Shown here piece by piece: positions 1-12,800 of a stretch of DNA of 64,000 nucleotides. Every line of letters starts with the position of its first letter. The first letter of the stretch is position 1. The DNA is from Boswellia sacra (taxonomy: Eukaryota > Streptophyta > Magnoliopsida > Sapindales > Burseraceae), in NCBI GenBank assembly GCA_013180625.2, contig SNVD02009519.1, forward strand, positions 2,942,501-3,006,500, written 5' to 3'. The notes below the pieces were generated by a model. That model did not search any database and had not been told where the DNA came from. It saw only the letters and a list, made by a program, of their open reading frames with translations. Position numbers and translations under genes: made by a program.

Positions 1-2
1 CA

Positions 3-110
3 AAGAAAACAATAGGTCCAAAGGAGAAGTCCAGTGGACCAGATCCAGGACCTCAGACAGATGCTTCACCCTGGAGAGGAAAACACCCAGTAAATGTGTG
101 TGGTCAGTGA
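3..110 (+). other. Short open frame at left edge, possible end of a coding exon
   Basis: A plus-strand frame is open from the window edge and stops at TGA 108-110. It would encode about 35 residues with a coding-like composition rich in Pro, Gly, Ser and Asp (GPDPGPQTDASPW is visible). I do not recognise it. It lies where the last intron of CPSF100 should be, because the final CPSF100 exon is not in the window. It is therefore either a chance open frame or an exon of another gene or insertion. An opposite-strand frame across the same bases is also open, which weakens the coding reading. Confidence 0.15.
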
Positions 111-446
111 CCATTTATATCATAGTCAGAAAGAAAATTTGGATTTTTCCTTTTTGTTTTGCAGCCTAAGATTGAAAAATTCAACCTGTTGCTAATGTGT
201 TCCATCTTTCAATGATTATTTCTTCTTAAGTAGTAAAGAATGATTTCCCCATCAATTTTTGTTTGAATGTCTCCTTTTATCTACAATGTCTCCTCTCTAT
301 TCCTCGCCTGAGATTCATCAGTTGGATTAATAAGCTAAATATGGGCATAGTCAGAAACGTGGACAGCAAGTCTGGTCTAAATTCACAACATAAATTTCAT
401 ACATTTTCTTTAATAAGATACTACAGCAAGTTTTAACAAAGAGTAC

Positions 447-3400
447 CTGGATTCCTTTACTGCTGAGAAATGGCCTGAAATCAGCCAGTTTCAGATCACC
501 AACAAGGACAGATTTATGTGGCGGAGCTGAGGTTGAGATTGGTAATAAAGACATCATGCCATTCTCAGTCTTCCCTACTTCAGCATCAACCCAGGCTATT
601 TCATAATCCCCTAACTGAAAATTGCAATCATATCAGCATGGAGATGAAGATAGGATATAAGTAACATGATTTTGTTAAACATTCTAATTTATAATCTACT
701 GTAATGCTTACCTTCTTAAAAAGAACATTGCTCATCAATTTCTCAGAAAGTTGTACCTAGATATCAGGTAAGGAAACAAAATGAATCCTGCTTTTATAAC
801 AACTGATCCACAAAGAAATAAATTTTTTTCAAAACTATACCTTATATGCACATAAGTCAGAGGTGACATCAATTGTTTCTTCAATTTGGGGAGTATAAAC
901 ATGAGGGCAAACATGCTTCAGGCAGTGTTGTTTCAAATGCTCAGTAGCCTCAGCTGATCCATGTACCAAAACCTTCAAGAAGAAACATATGCTGTAAGCT
1001 TAAGCATAATAACCCTACAAAAATGCAATATCTAAGAAGCTCTGATGTTCAGAAAGGATGACAAATTCATTGCTGGATGATAAGATCTAATGATAGCCAA
1101 GGCAGCAGAGCAGACTCAAAGCTATTCACCAAGAGTACACCTATAAAGCTACCTGGCCTCTAATACTTCTACAGGATATAGCAGTTCTGTTATTCTGCAA
1201 CTTCCAATCTCCTGGCAATTTATTTTCACATGCCAAACCTCACTGGCAAAACTACTCATTGCTAAAAACTAAGTAATGCGCATCCACTTAAATAGATTTC
1301 TGCATACAGCACAGAGTGCCATATACATTTCAAATCATAAAATGATGTGCAAAAAAGAACATGCAATAGGCTTTCTTTTTGTTAACTTAAATCACTTGAA
1401 TTTCCAAGAAGTGCAAGATTTGAAAATAATAATAATAATAATAATAATAAACAGCCTGTAATTGGTGTAACTTGACTGTAATAAAGTATAATGCCAATTG
1501 ACAAGCATAAAGAAATATCCATACAAGCTTCAGTGGAGCCACATGAGCAAGAATTGTTTTTATTGAGCGACCATCAGCACGCCCCTCATAGTCCGTATAA
1601 ATCAAAGAACACTTCACTTGTACCTGGTCACCAATTTAGAATATGGGTTCAATAAAAAGCAATGCAATATTGCAACTGAACTTGTTAAAAAAGCAATGAT
1701 AAAGACTAAAAAGCATTACAGAACGAATTTGAGGTAGATCCTATGGTAGAGAGATCAAATCTACAACATAATTAGTGAAATCTGTAACAATCGTTTCCTT
1801 CTCTATTTCATCACAGAAGATAAAGTGAAATTAAAATCAAATCCTGAAAGGCTAAATTGAGATACCAATAGAATACATATTTTTAAATTGAGAAAACGGT
1901 TTTAAGAACATTGTTCCATATTTTCAGATATGTAACAATATACCTTGATGATTGGAACAAATACAATACCTCATCAAGACAACTACAACAAATGAATTTA
2001 GAAACGAGTTTTCAAAGGCAAAGGGACCGACATAAATTGTTCAAGACAGCACAAGCCACAGAAGATTCTCATTTTCTCTTGCTGTGTGTCTAACCCTCAA
2101 GGGAAAAATAAATAAACACGAAAGACAGTGAAATGACATTATTATCAAAAGGAAAAAGCACCTGCTATAGCTGACATCAAAAGGTCAAAGGCAGATCTAA
2201 TGCATGATATCCTCTATGTTAAAAGAAATTGTTAATGAAATTAAATAGAAATGATTAACAACTTAGTATAGGTTTAAGTGATCTGTCAAACAAAACCAAC
2301 AAAATCATCTGCATAAGCTACAATGTACATGATCTTAAAATAAAAGGGATGAGATGGTGCTTTATAAAATAGCTTGAAGCGGATTCAACTTACAGTCAAT
2401 TCATTAGATACAACTTTTGAAGGCTTTGTATCGAGAATCAAAATAGCAGAACCTTCATCAAGTTTCCCATCCAAATCCCCACCGATCTGACAACAAAGAT
2501 AAACTATAAGATGAGATATCAAAAAACCACTGAGCTATATAACAAACATCAATAGGGGTCAATAATTGCACCCTTGAATGCCTCAAAGGAATGGAATATC
2601 GAAACAACATTTTCCTAAAATAAATTTTTATAACCATAGAGACATTAACCCTCATAAATTTCTTTATCAATTATACACTGAATCATGATAATCCTCTTCT
2701 CTTCCAAGTCTTGTCCTTAAAGGATCGTCTTAAAGAAATATAATTTTTCAATGATCTACACAAGTTCTATATCAACACTAGAGCAGCTCTATAAAACCCA
2801 TTGCTGAGCCAAATGAGGAGCAATTTGTATAATAGGTGACAGTGATACCAAAGTAAGATTACATAAACAAAAGAGGCAAAAATCTCAAAATGTACTTACA
2901 TGCATAGCTCCTTGATCCATATCTTCATCCTTCATAACATAATCATCAGGATTTATGACTTCACCAAAATCATCCCACTCAAAAGTATTTTCATAGAATG
3001 GAAAAATTGGGGCAACACTGGTGGATGGAGGAACAAATCCATCAATAAATGTGTCCCGGTACCCACTCCCAGGTGGATCAACCACTAAAAGGAACAATTA
3101 GAATATGTTAGATCATGCACTATACACCAAAATCTAAATCAAGTGAATGTAGATTATACTTTTGAATGATGCAAAAACACACGATTCTCCTTCATGTGTA
3201 CAGAACCATCAAACAACTTTGTAGAAAATAAGATTAAATTCAGGCTTCTGGAGTTAAATTAAAACAATTGAGAAACCAAGCTTCACTCAATATGAAATTC
3301 CTAAGCAGATGGTACATAAGATCCGGAAAACTTATAAACAGGTGACTCAGTAGATGAATGCTCAAATGATATATTTTCAGTTCCTAAGTTTTGGAATGGG

Positions 3401-6400
3401 ACTTGGAGGAAGAGATGAGTTTGAAGTGGGTAATTCCTATTATCTTATTAAACTCTGAACAGATATGAGTATGAAGACATCAGACAAAAACATCACGTCA
3501 TTAAATCTGGTAGACAGACAAAAGTAATCTTATCCCCTCCTTGGAGTCAGCCCAAAAAACAAGCAGAGATTCCACTTTCCGATTCTATTCAAAATATAGT
3601 ATCTACATTATCAATAACATGAAAACGTTTTGCTTAACCTCTAAAATCTTTGGAGAACAAAATCAACCAATTGTACTTAAAAAAGAATCATTCCATATAA
3701 GAAAGCTGGTATTCAGGCAAATGGATTCCAGATGTGAAAATAAACAGAAATTATGAGATATGACACATTATACAGGATAATGTGGATGGATCTTCTCCGG
3801 ATTAGAAAAGTAAGAAGACAGGGTCATATTTTCCTATATAGAGAATACCCCTTCAAGAAAATAAAATATTTATATAACCAAAACAACATTGAAACTTGAA
3901 AAAATGAGGTTGCAAGTCATCAGAAAATGGAGAAAAGTACCATCTAGAGAAGCATGTGCATTGTTGGAATCAATGACCATTGGGTCACTCAAACTCTTAT
4001 CAGGACCGTTAGATGTTTTAGATTCTTCCTCTTTGATGAGACTAGCCTTCAGAGCTTCCTCCTTTTTGAGTCGGTTTTGCTCTTCTTCATAAGCAATCAA
4101 CTCCTCTCCAGCCAAAGGAACCCTTTTGGACATGGTGACTTTAACAGCTTTTGGTGGTGGATCTGCCTGAAGCATGCGAGCCAATGTACCGAACTACATA
4201 AAAAGTATAAGGTTAACTGCATGCCAAGATAATAAAAGTTCACAACTGCTGTACTATATGTCATTCTCATTCTAAAAAGTATAAAATAAAACAAAAAAGG
4301 CCACAATATTCCAAATGCACTGTTCTTTTTATTATTGTTATTATTTTAAGAAAAATGATGATCTATAGTCAACATGTGGTCAATCAATATGCTCAGTGCA
4401 CATTGTAAAGAGAAGCCGAATTAAAGATAGCTAAGGAATTAACGGGTGCCACTCCAAAAGAAAAATGAAAAGGAGAAGGTTGTTATTGTTGTGGTTTAAT
4501 GCACTGCAACGATTAACCAGCATTTTTAATACAGGTTGAAAATTTAGCAGCAGCTTTAATGTGGACTGTTCATGCATGGCTAAACTAAGATGTGAAATTC
4601 TAAATAAGCAAATAAAATTCCAGGTGTCCATTAACAAACTAATTGCGAGTAAATTCATTGAAAGAGAACAAATAAAATTGTATAGTCAATGAATGGATAA
4701 TGACATGTCAAGTCTCCAGATCAAATGAGTAGCGCTTACGAACACGAGTTCAACCATTAATATATTTAGCAACACCAGAGCCCAGACGAAACAAAAGCCT
4801 TAATGTGCAAAAAAATTTAGTAAACATCACAGAAGCTGACGAGCATACCTGGCCTCTTTCAGTAAAGAGAACTAGATTCTTAACATCACTTGCCCATTCA
4901 ACAAATATATCATGAGAAAAACCTGCTTCCAAACTGGCCATGGATGCTAGGACAACCTAAATAAGATATAAGGATCAAAACCATAAAAAATAACAAGTTG
5001 AGGAATAAGCATAATCCAATTTTCAAAACGTATGTGTAAATCAACCTTTGGCCCTTCAGGAGCATTATCAAGTTCACTCTTGTTAATCAAAAGGTTGACA
5101 TGCCTGCAAATGAAGATATTACTTCGTAGTAAGGGAATGCTCTTTGACATAAGCAAATGTTAATGTATATATTATCACAGATTCAAATTAAGCAACTATA
5201 ACTGACTAAACAATCAAGATGAATCAAAATCTAAGCAATGAAACTGATCACAACATAACATATGACAGTTATCACTGAAAAAAAGACATATACGTACTAA
5301 AGTGGAACATACTTTAGAAGAAAAGCATTGTCACGTGAAGTTTCAAAGGACTTTGTTATGGAATCACCCATCCACTCCAAGAAACTCTTGACATAATCAA
5401 TGGTGCTTGACGAAACATACGTGAGGAAGAAAATAGGATAGTTCAAGGAATTTTCTGCCCAGTACTGCAAATTTCATCAAGATTTAATACAAATGGGATA
5501 TGTTAAACAGACTTAGAAAAGTGCCATCTCTATTTCCCTACTTACATCTTCCAATATCAAGATGAGTTCCAATACGCGCCCAGCAGTATCCACAGGAAGT
5601 AATACATTTCCACCCGATTTTAGAGTCTTTGAAATAGCATCTAAAAATAAAAGCAGACAATTAGCAAAATAATCTTCGAAACACGTTTATCTGCAAAACC
5701 TTTATGGAGGAATTGTGATGTTCTGCAGCACTGATTCTTAAATGCATGTGATTATCATGGCAGAAAGGGAATTAAGTTGACAACAACAATATCCAAAACC
5801 AAACCAATAATATACCTTGAAAAATCTCTCTTTGCTGTCTAGGAGGTTGATTGTTCAAAGCATTATAGGCATCAGTTATAAGAACAGCTGGCCGAACAAA
5901 AGATTCTAGAACAGTTCCATTCAAATGCCTGGTAAAAGAGGGAGTAGGTTCTCCGTTGTTATCTCACACAATAATAAATAACACGCAGAGCAAATTTGAG
6001 TGTCGTGATTGGGATAAGCATATACTTTTCCTTGCGACGGTTATAGTCAACAGCATATATAACATCTTCTCCATCCTTTGTTATTTTCCATACAGTACCT
6101 CCCAAGAGATGCCCAGCCACGTGAGGTGCAATTACAATCCCTTCACCTTTCCCTAGTAACAATCACAAGCAAAACCAAATCATCCTAAGGAAATAAGGGT
6201 TGTTAATTGCTTAATCAGCCAATCATCATTAAAAGTTTTACCAGATAAATGATAATTCTGAGAGTAGGTTAGCCTTGTGACATTCTGGAAAGCAGAGTCA
6301 ATATCATCCAGAGTAAACAACTCAAACTCCGAAACTTGCTGCAGAGAAATACATAAATTCTTGTTAACATAACTAACTTCATACATATCAAATAAGAGGA

Positions 6401-7003
6401 AATTTCAGCTCTAACTTGGTGTCTTTTTCATCTGTGCTCGTGAGATTGTCTTCTATCAACATCTAGACTAAACAGGCTAGATAATCAAGAAATTTGAAAA
6501 CAATTTTCTTGTCTCACATTTTTTAAGACAGTTTTAACTAATTACTCTTTTAAAAGAAAATGTAGCAGAAGTGAAGAGATGAGAAAACGTGCAAAAATTA
6601 CCCGCCGCGCAAGGTACTGATCATACATAGTGAGAAGACCTAATCTGTAGACCGGTTCAGTAGAAAAAACCGGAGCGGAAAGGCCGAGTTGCTTCATGGC
6701 GTAGGGGAGAGCGCCGAGGTGGAGTGTATCTGGATGAGAAAGAAGCACGGCGTCGACGGTCGAAACTATCCTGAATGACAACAAACAAGTGGTTAGCATG
6801 AAAGGAGGAAGAAAAAAGAGTAGAATTGAGTTGGAGAGAGAGAAAAAGGCGTACTTGGCAAGAGGTTGAAGGAGAGAAGTATCGAAGTGATCGTTCCAGC
6901 CACAATCTACTAAGAAGTTGAAGCCATCGATTGAGACTAGGTATGATAATGGATTCTCGTTGTACACTCCACATAATGGAGTTACCTGCACTGATGTTCC
7001 CAT
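447..7003 (-). CDS. CPSF100: CPSF100, cleavage and polyadenylation specificity factor subunit 2 (3' end off the window)
   Basis: Non-catalytic partner of the CPSF73 endonuclease in the nuclear pre-mRNA 3'-end processing complex. It is a metallo-beta-lactamase/beta-CASP protein with a degenerate metal site. Exons read from GT-AG borders and frame continuity: 7003-6855, 6770-6602, 6338-6242, 6152-6026, 5928-5816, 5640-5546, 5464-5313, 5103-5046, 4956-4849, 4193-3941, 3084-2900, 2486-2394, 1623-1525, 972-841, 756-712, 614-447. They give 681 residues without a stop. The family is near 739, so about 58 C-terminal residues lie left of base 1. The protein starts MGTSVQVTPLCGVYNENPL. HPDTLH of the lactamase fold is at residues 62-67, and the beta-CASP region follows. 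A charged linker (KEEALKASLIKEEE) precedes the C-terminal domain. The start at 7003 matches the family N terminus. Exons 1-2 are copied twice further right (29.5-30.0 kb; 36.6 and 48.1 kb). Confidence 0.95.
1425..1451. repeat. (AAT)n microsatellite in CPSF100 intron 13
   Basis: About nine uninterrupted AAT units in the intron between the exons ending at 1525 and starting at 972. It is a candidate length-polymorphic marker and has no coding role. Confidence 0.85.
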
Positions 7004-7231
7004 TCTCCTTTGATAACTTTCCCGAAACTTGACAAACAAAACAAAACACTTCAAGCTGTGTTGTGCTCTTCTCTGGAGTCGTCTACTATACTACTAAAAA
7101 TCTGACCTTATTCCTGGGGTTAACAAGGGAGACAGGCCAGGACAACGTCGTTTTAAACAGCTTTAACAAGACACCATGTATTTACAAATATAATGAGTCA
7201 AACGTCATGACAATTGATAAATCATGATATG
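7004..7231 (-). promoter_or_regulatory. CPSF100 5' UTR and proximal promoter
   Basis: This stretch lies directly upstream of the CPSF100 start and is cut at 7231 by the Tekay retrotransposon. Its continuation resumes at 17058. The original promoter therefore keeps only about 230 bp of native sequence before the retroelement LTR. The same stretch recurs upstream of both CPSF100 fragments (about 29957-30125 with 30836-30950, and 48200-48430), which confirms it belongs to the duplicated unit. I could not assign a TATA box or start site with confidence. Confidence 0.5.
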
Positions 7232-9710
7232 TGTAAAGCCCATTACTACTTTAACTAAGCCTAGCCCATCAAATTTTTTAGCCCAGCCCATGCCATAAGT
7301 CTTTTATTCATTTATATGCTATATATTTATATTAGGATTAATTAAGATATAATTAGAAAAGAAAAGAGAAAAATCCAGAAGAGAAGACAGAGGGGGGGAA
7401 CGTGAGACAAGGGGGGAGAAAGCAAGAGAAAATTTTGATTTTTTCTAAGGAATTTGAAGATTTTAAGGTAATTTCTTCATCTCTTCATTTAATTAGATTA
7501 TATAATTTCAATCCTATCTCTAGATCAATATTAGGAGGAGGTTATTTGATATTTGGAGATGTAATAGAGAGAGAAACTAGAGAGAGAAATGAGATTTCCA
7601 TGCTTATTTAAGCTTCAATTTCTTGTATTTTGAAGGAATTGAAGTTTTGATGATAATTATGGGAAATTAGAGATTCTGTGAACAGTACAAATTTCGAAAA
7701 TTATAGCAGTCTGTTGGATTTGAATTTAATTCTGAAATTTATATATGTTAAAATAGACATCTTAAGGAATTGTTTAAAGTTAGATTCACTGAAAAATGTG
7801 GAGTATGCAATTTATTATGAATTTTCGAAGTTTACTGTTTACCACTAGAAATTCAGTTTTTCTGCAGAAAATCAGTATTGGGCAAGTTAATTAAGGTATC
7901 TAGAGGTCTTCAAAAATTATGAAATTTGGGATATGAGTTTGTATGTATGTCTAGTTTAAATCTGGAAAGTTTGGTGATTTTATGAATTTAGTACAAATTA
8001 TCATGTATTTTGGAATAGGGAGAGGTCAGATTTGGAAGGGAATTTACAGAATTTATGTATCTGGAAAAATGAAGGATTTGAGGGATCAAATGAACACAGA
8101 ATGCTATGCAATTTGATATGATATTAGGTATGTATGTGTAGAAGACCTTTATAAAATATTAGACCATTTGGATGAGTGAATTAATTATTAAAAATCGGAG
8201 AACCAGAATTGGTCAGTTTAAGAAGTGTGAAAATGGAAGTAATTAAGAGAATTAGTATGTTATTGGTGAGATTGTGGTTTTGTGCAATTAAAGAACTTTA
8301 TTTGGCTTTTCCTTTAGGTGAGACTACGGTTCCTAATCCATACCGGGATCCGATCGCGGAAGACGTTGCCACACAAGTTAATCCACAAGATTGTGAGTGG
8401 GAAAAACATACATTTTTACCAATAATTGAATTATAATTTATAAATTTCTATTTTTATTATAATTGTTAGCGAAACTTTATTATATTAGTAAACAGATATT
8501 CCTTTATTCTTGTATGAAGCATATTTCATGGTTTATCAAATTTTATCTATGTTGTTATTAGAAAGAATTGTTTAATGTTTTAGAGATTTAAAAGTACAGA
8601 ATTGAATTTTTATGTTTTACTAAGCTAGTACCCAATTCATTCAGATAGTGAAAGTATAGAGGTCTTTGGGACCCATTCAGGCACACATAGAGGCTTTGGG
8701 CCGTGTGATCTGGATGTTTAGCCCTTTGGGGGCAGCTCTGCGCATGCGTAGGATCAGTATAGAGATATCTTGGCCTGAGCGATCCTAGCCCCGCCAGGTC
8801 ATGATCAGTCAGATTAGTTTGGGTACTTGATTAGTGAAACTGTAATGATTTAGAAATTTTAAAATGCGAAATGAGTTTTACGGGAATTAGAACCTTAATA
8901 CGGTTATCAAATTGAATTTTGAATACAAGTGGAAATGCCTTAGAATATTTTTATATCAAAAATTTGATTTTTGTGAAAGGCATATGGATTATTTAAAGAT
9001 TAGCTCGTTTTTGTATCTTTTAGAAGCAGTTTTCTAATCAATGCTAGTAAAGCAGAATTTTTAGTTAATTACTTGTTATGATGTATTATTTTATCTTATG
9101 CAAATTTTTATCTATTTTAATGACTCTATCCCACTCACTGAGTTTATACTCACCCTATTTTTTTTAAAAACCATTTTTCCCAGGAGATTGCAGTGTTCAG
9201 TCGGAACGCCAGTAGCTGCTTGAGGTTGGCCATTTGATGATGTTTTGAGAGCTTTCTTTTTTTATATCTTATTGTATTATCGTAGATGGTTTTCTTGCAT
9301 ATGTAAATATTTGATATCGTATATGTATCAAAGATTTGTTTTAGTTTCTTTTAGACATTTTTGTTTATTCAATCATGTTTGAGTTTTTAAACTTATATTT
9401 AAAATTTTGGTTGTAAACTTTTTGAATCGAAATTAATCATATTTGAGGCCGGAGGCCATATTTTCTTCTAAAGACTGTTTTGGAGATACAATTATTTTAA
9501 TAGATGGACTTAAGGTCCCGAAAAGGAAGTTAGTGGTTATATAAATATTTTGGAAGTGTTGAATTTTGTGTACTTGGCAGGGGGATTAGTCTAAAATACA
9601 GGGGAAACTCTGCCAAATTTTTCATAAATTAGCATATTTTAAAAAGTCAGATTTTCTTAGTACAGTTTTAGGCACGATTCGCCCGTGTTAGCTAGGGGCG
9701 GGTCGTGTCA
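7232..9710 (+). repeat. 5' LTR of the Tekay-type element
   Basis: 2479 bp, beginning TGTAAAGCCC and ending GGGTCGTGTCA. Long LTRs are typical of the Tekay/Del clade. Small open frames inside (7402-7611, 8209-8436) recur identically in the 3' LTR and match no known protein, so they are not annotated as genes. The segment from about 8620 to 8850 (ctttgggccgtgtgatctgg) is shared with the solo LTR at 25.6-28.3 kb. Confidence 0.97.
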
Positions 9711-9713
9711 ACT

Positions 9714-9725
9714 TGGTATCAGAGC
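9714..9725 (+). other. Primer binding site, initiator-Met tRNA type
   Basis: TGGTATCAGAGC lies three bases after the 5' LTR end. It is the usual plant Ty3/Gypsy primer binding site complementary to the 3' end of initiator methionine tRNA. Confidence 0.9.
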
Positions 9726-9815
9726 ATGGTTTTTAAGATTTTGTTAAGTTTTTCACGGTTGCATAAACATAGTTTTGTAATGATAAAAGAAGCGTTATAT
9801 TTTGTAGGCATCATC

Positions 9816-12800
9816 ATGAGCCAACATACAGGCAGACCTCGCACTAGAGCCAGGGGCGGACTGAACCAAACTGCAAATTCTCCACCACCACCTGAAGGTG
9901 AAGGGGAAAATGAACATAGTCGTGGAGAGGAAAGACAATCAAATGCGAGAGGAAATGAGAATAGGAATCACCGTGACCCTCCTATCATTATACACTCAGT
10001 AGATGCACTAGCCCAGCTCGTTGCTACTGTTACTCAAAATCAAGGGCGTGTTAGGGAAGAGAATACTATTGAGCGGGTTAGGATGTTGGGTGGTCAAAGC
10101 TTTGATGGTAATGTTGATCCTCCTAGTGCAGAGGCTTGGTTAAGCAAGCTAGAGCGTATCTTTGGAGTTATGGGGTGTATTGATGAGCAGAAATTGCTTT
10201 TTGCTACATTTTTATTAGAGGGTGGAGCATATCACTGGTGGGAGTCAGTTCAGCGTCGTTATCCATCACAGGAAGTTATTACTTGGGCTTTGTTCAAAAA
10301 GGAGTTCTTTGATCACTACTTTCCTGCTGTGTACAAAGATATCAAGCGTAGTGAGTTCTTGAGACTGGTTCAAGGGTCCAGATCAGTGGAGGAGTATGAG
10401 AAGAAATTTTTAGAGCTCTCCAGATTTGCTCCTTCTATTGTGGCTGATGAGGAGGAAAGGTGTAAAAAGTTTGAAGAAGGATTACGTAGAGAAATCAGAG
10501 TTGTACTTGCTGCCAACAATTATGATGACTTTGGTATGTTAGTCCAAGCTGCTATGAAAGTTGAGAGAAATTTGGGAGAGGCTAACCGAGCTGATTCAAG
10601 CTATAAACGTCAGCAGAGTTGGCCAGTTGATAGTACTAGCCACCGACCAAGCAAGAGAGGGGGCAGTTATTCAGCTTATTCTGATAGTTATAAGAGTACT
10701 CAGAGACAGGGTCCACCAGAGGGGTAAAAACAAAGTTCTAGACAGGGAGCTATGCAACAATCTGTGGGAAGTAATTCTAGAGATCAGCGGGTTAGTAGAA
10801 AGGGGAGCAGACAACATGATGACAGATCTAGAATGACTCCATACTCATTATGTGAGACTTGTGGCAAGCTTCATGAGGGAGAGTGTCGGTTTGGTAGACC
10901 TGGTTGTTATCATTGTGGTCAGACAGGACATATCAAGAAATTCTGTCCTGCTTTAACTCAAGATAGCAACCTTGTTCAGAAAGATAGAGGACCAGAGAGG
11001 CTTCAAACCGGAACATCTATTTCTTCAGCTAGAAACCAGACGAATACCTCAAGAAATAGTAATAATCAACAGGGTAGTCAGCCAGTTCGACAGGCACGAG
11101 TTTTTGCCATGACTCAGCAGCAGGCACAGGCTACACCAAAGGTGGTTACTGGTACGTTGACTATCTTTGGTCGTAAGGCTCACATTTTGATTGATCCTGG
11201 ATCCACCCATTCCTTTGTTTCATGTATGTTTGCTATGTATGCTGATAGAGATTTGAAACCATTGGAGTGTACTTTAGCAGTAGCCACACCTATTGGGGAT
11301 TCCATCTTGGTAGGAAATGTTCTTAAGGATTGCATTGTGAAGGTGGGTAATCATGATCTATTAGCAAACTTGATTCCTTTAGATATCCGAGACTTCGATG
11401 TGATATTGGGAATGGATTGGCTTGCAACTCACCATGCATCTGTCGATTGCTTCAAGAAGGAGGTGGTGTTTAGAAAACCTGAAACACCTGAATTTATTTT
11501 CTATGGAGATCGACGAATCCTCTCTACTTGCATAATATCTGCTCTTGAAGCTAAACGATTATTTGAAAAGGGATGTTCGGCCTACCTAGCTCATGTCATT
11601 GACACTTCAATGGGTGAAGCAAAGATAGAAGATATTTCTATTGTTCAAGATTTCCTAGATGTGTTCCCAGAAGAATTACCCGGCTTACCACCAGATAGGG
11701 AAGTTGAATTCACAATTGACTTAGCTCCTGGTACAACTCCTATTTCCATGGCACCATACAGAATGGCTCCAGTAGAGTTAAAGGAGTTAAAAGTGCAACT
11801 GCAAGAGTTGGTTGATAAGGGGTTTATTAGACCCAGTGTTTCACCATGGGGAGCACCGGTCTTGTTTGTTAAAAAGAAGGATGGAACAATGCGGTTATGT
11901 ATAGACTACCGACAGTTGAACAAGGTGACAATACGTAACAAGTATCCTCTTCCTCGTATTGATGATTTGTTTGATCAGTTGCAAGGTGCAAGGGTTTTCT
12001 CCAAGATAGATTTGCGCTCGGGTTACCATCAACTCAAAATTAGAGAGGCCGATGTACCTAAGACTGCTTTTAGAACTCGTTATGGGCACTATGAATTTCT
12101 TGTAATGCCGTTTGGGTTGACTAATGCTCCAGCAGTTTTTATGGACCTGATGAATCGAGTATTTCATCCTTATTTGGATCGCTTTGTTATTGTGTTTATT
12201 GATGACATATTGGTGTATTCGCGAGACAAGGAGGAGCATGCAGAACATTTAAAGATAGTTTTGCAGACTTTGAGGGAGAAACAACTTTATGCCAAATTCA
12301 GCAAATGCCAGTTTTGGCTGGACAAAGTTGTGTTTTTAGGACATGTGATATCAGCTGAAGGGGTGTATGTAGATCCTCAGAAGATAGAAGCTATTATTAA
12401 ATGGGAGAGACCCACTAATGTAACAGAAGTAAGAAGTTTTCTTGGCTTGGCAGGTTATTATAGGAGATTTATTGAGAATTTTTCCAAAATTGTTGTTCCA
12501 TTAACACGGTTGACTCGTAAGGAGGTGAAGTTTGAGTGGACTGATGCTTGTGAGCAGTGTTTTCAAGAGCTCAAAACACGATTAACTTCTGCACCCATAC
12601 TTACTCTTCCATCCGGTAATGACGGGTTCGTGATTTACAGTGATGCCTCTAGACAGGGGTTAGGTTGTGTTTTGATGCAACACGGGAAGGTGATAGCTTA
12701 TGCTTCAAGACAACTAAAGAAGCATGAACAAAATTATCCTACCCATGACTTAGAATTGGCAGCAATTGTATTTGCACTCAAGACTTGGCGACATTACTTG

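Noticed and set aside
7402..8436. Small open frames in the 5' LTR repeated identically in the 3' LTR (14746-15780)
   Set aside because: They lie wholly inside LTRs, are duplicated only because the LTRs are, and resemble no protein.
9705..9815. Upstream ATG at 9705 as gag start
   Set aside because: It lies at the end of the LTR and its extension covers the primer binding site. The start at 9816 fits family N termini.
11895..12248. 117-codon antisense open frame
   Set aside because: A shadow of the reverse transcriptase region of the Tekay element on the other strand.
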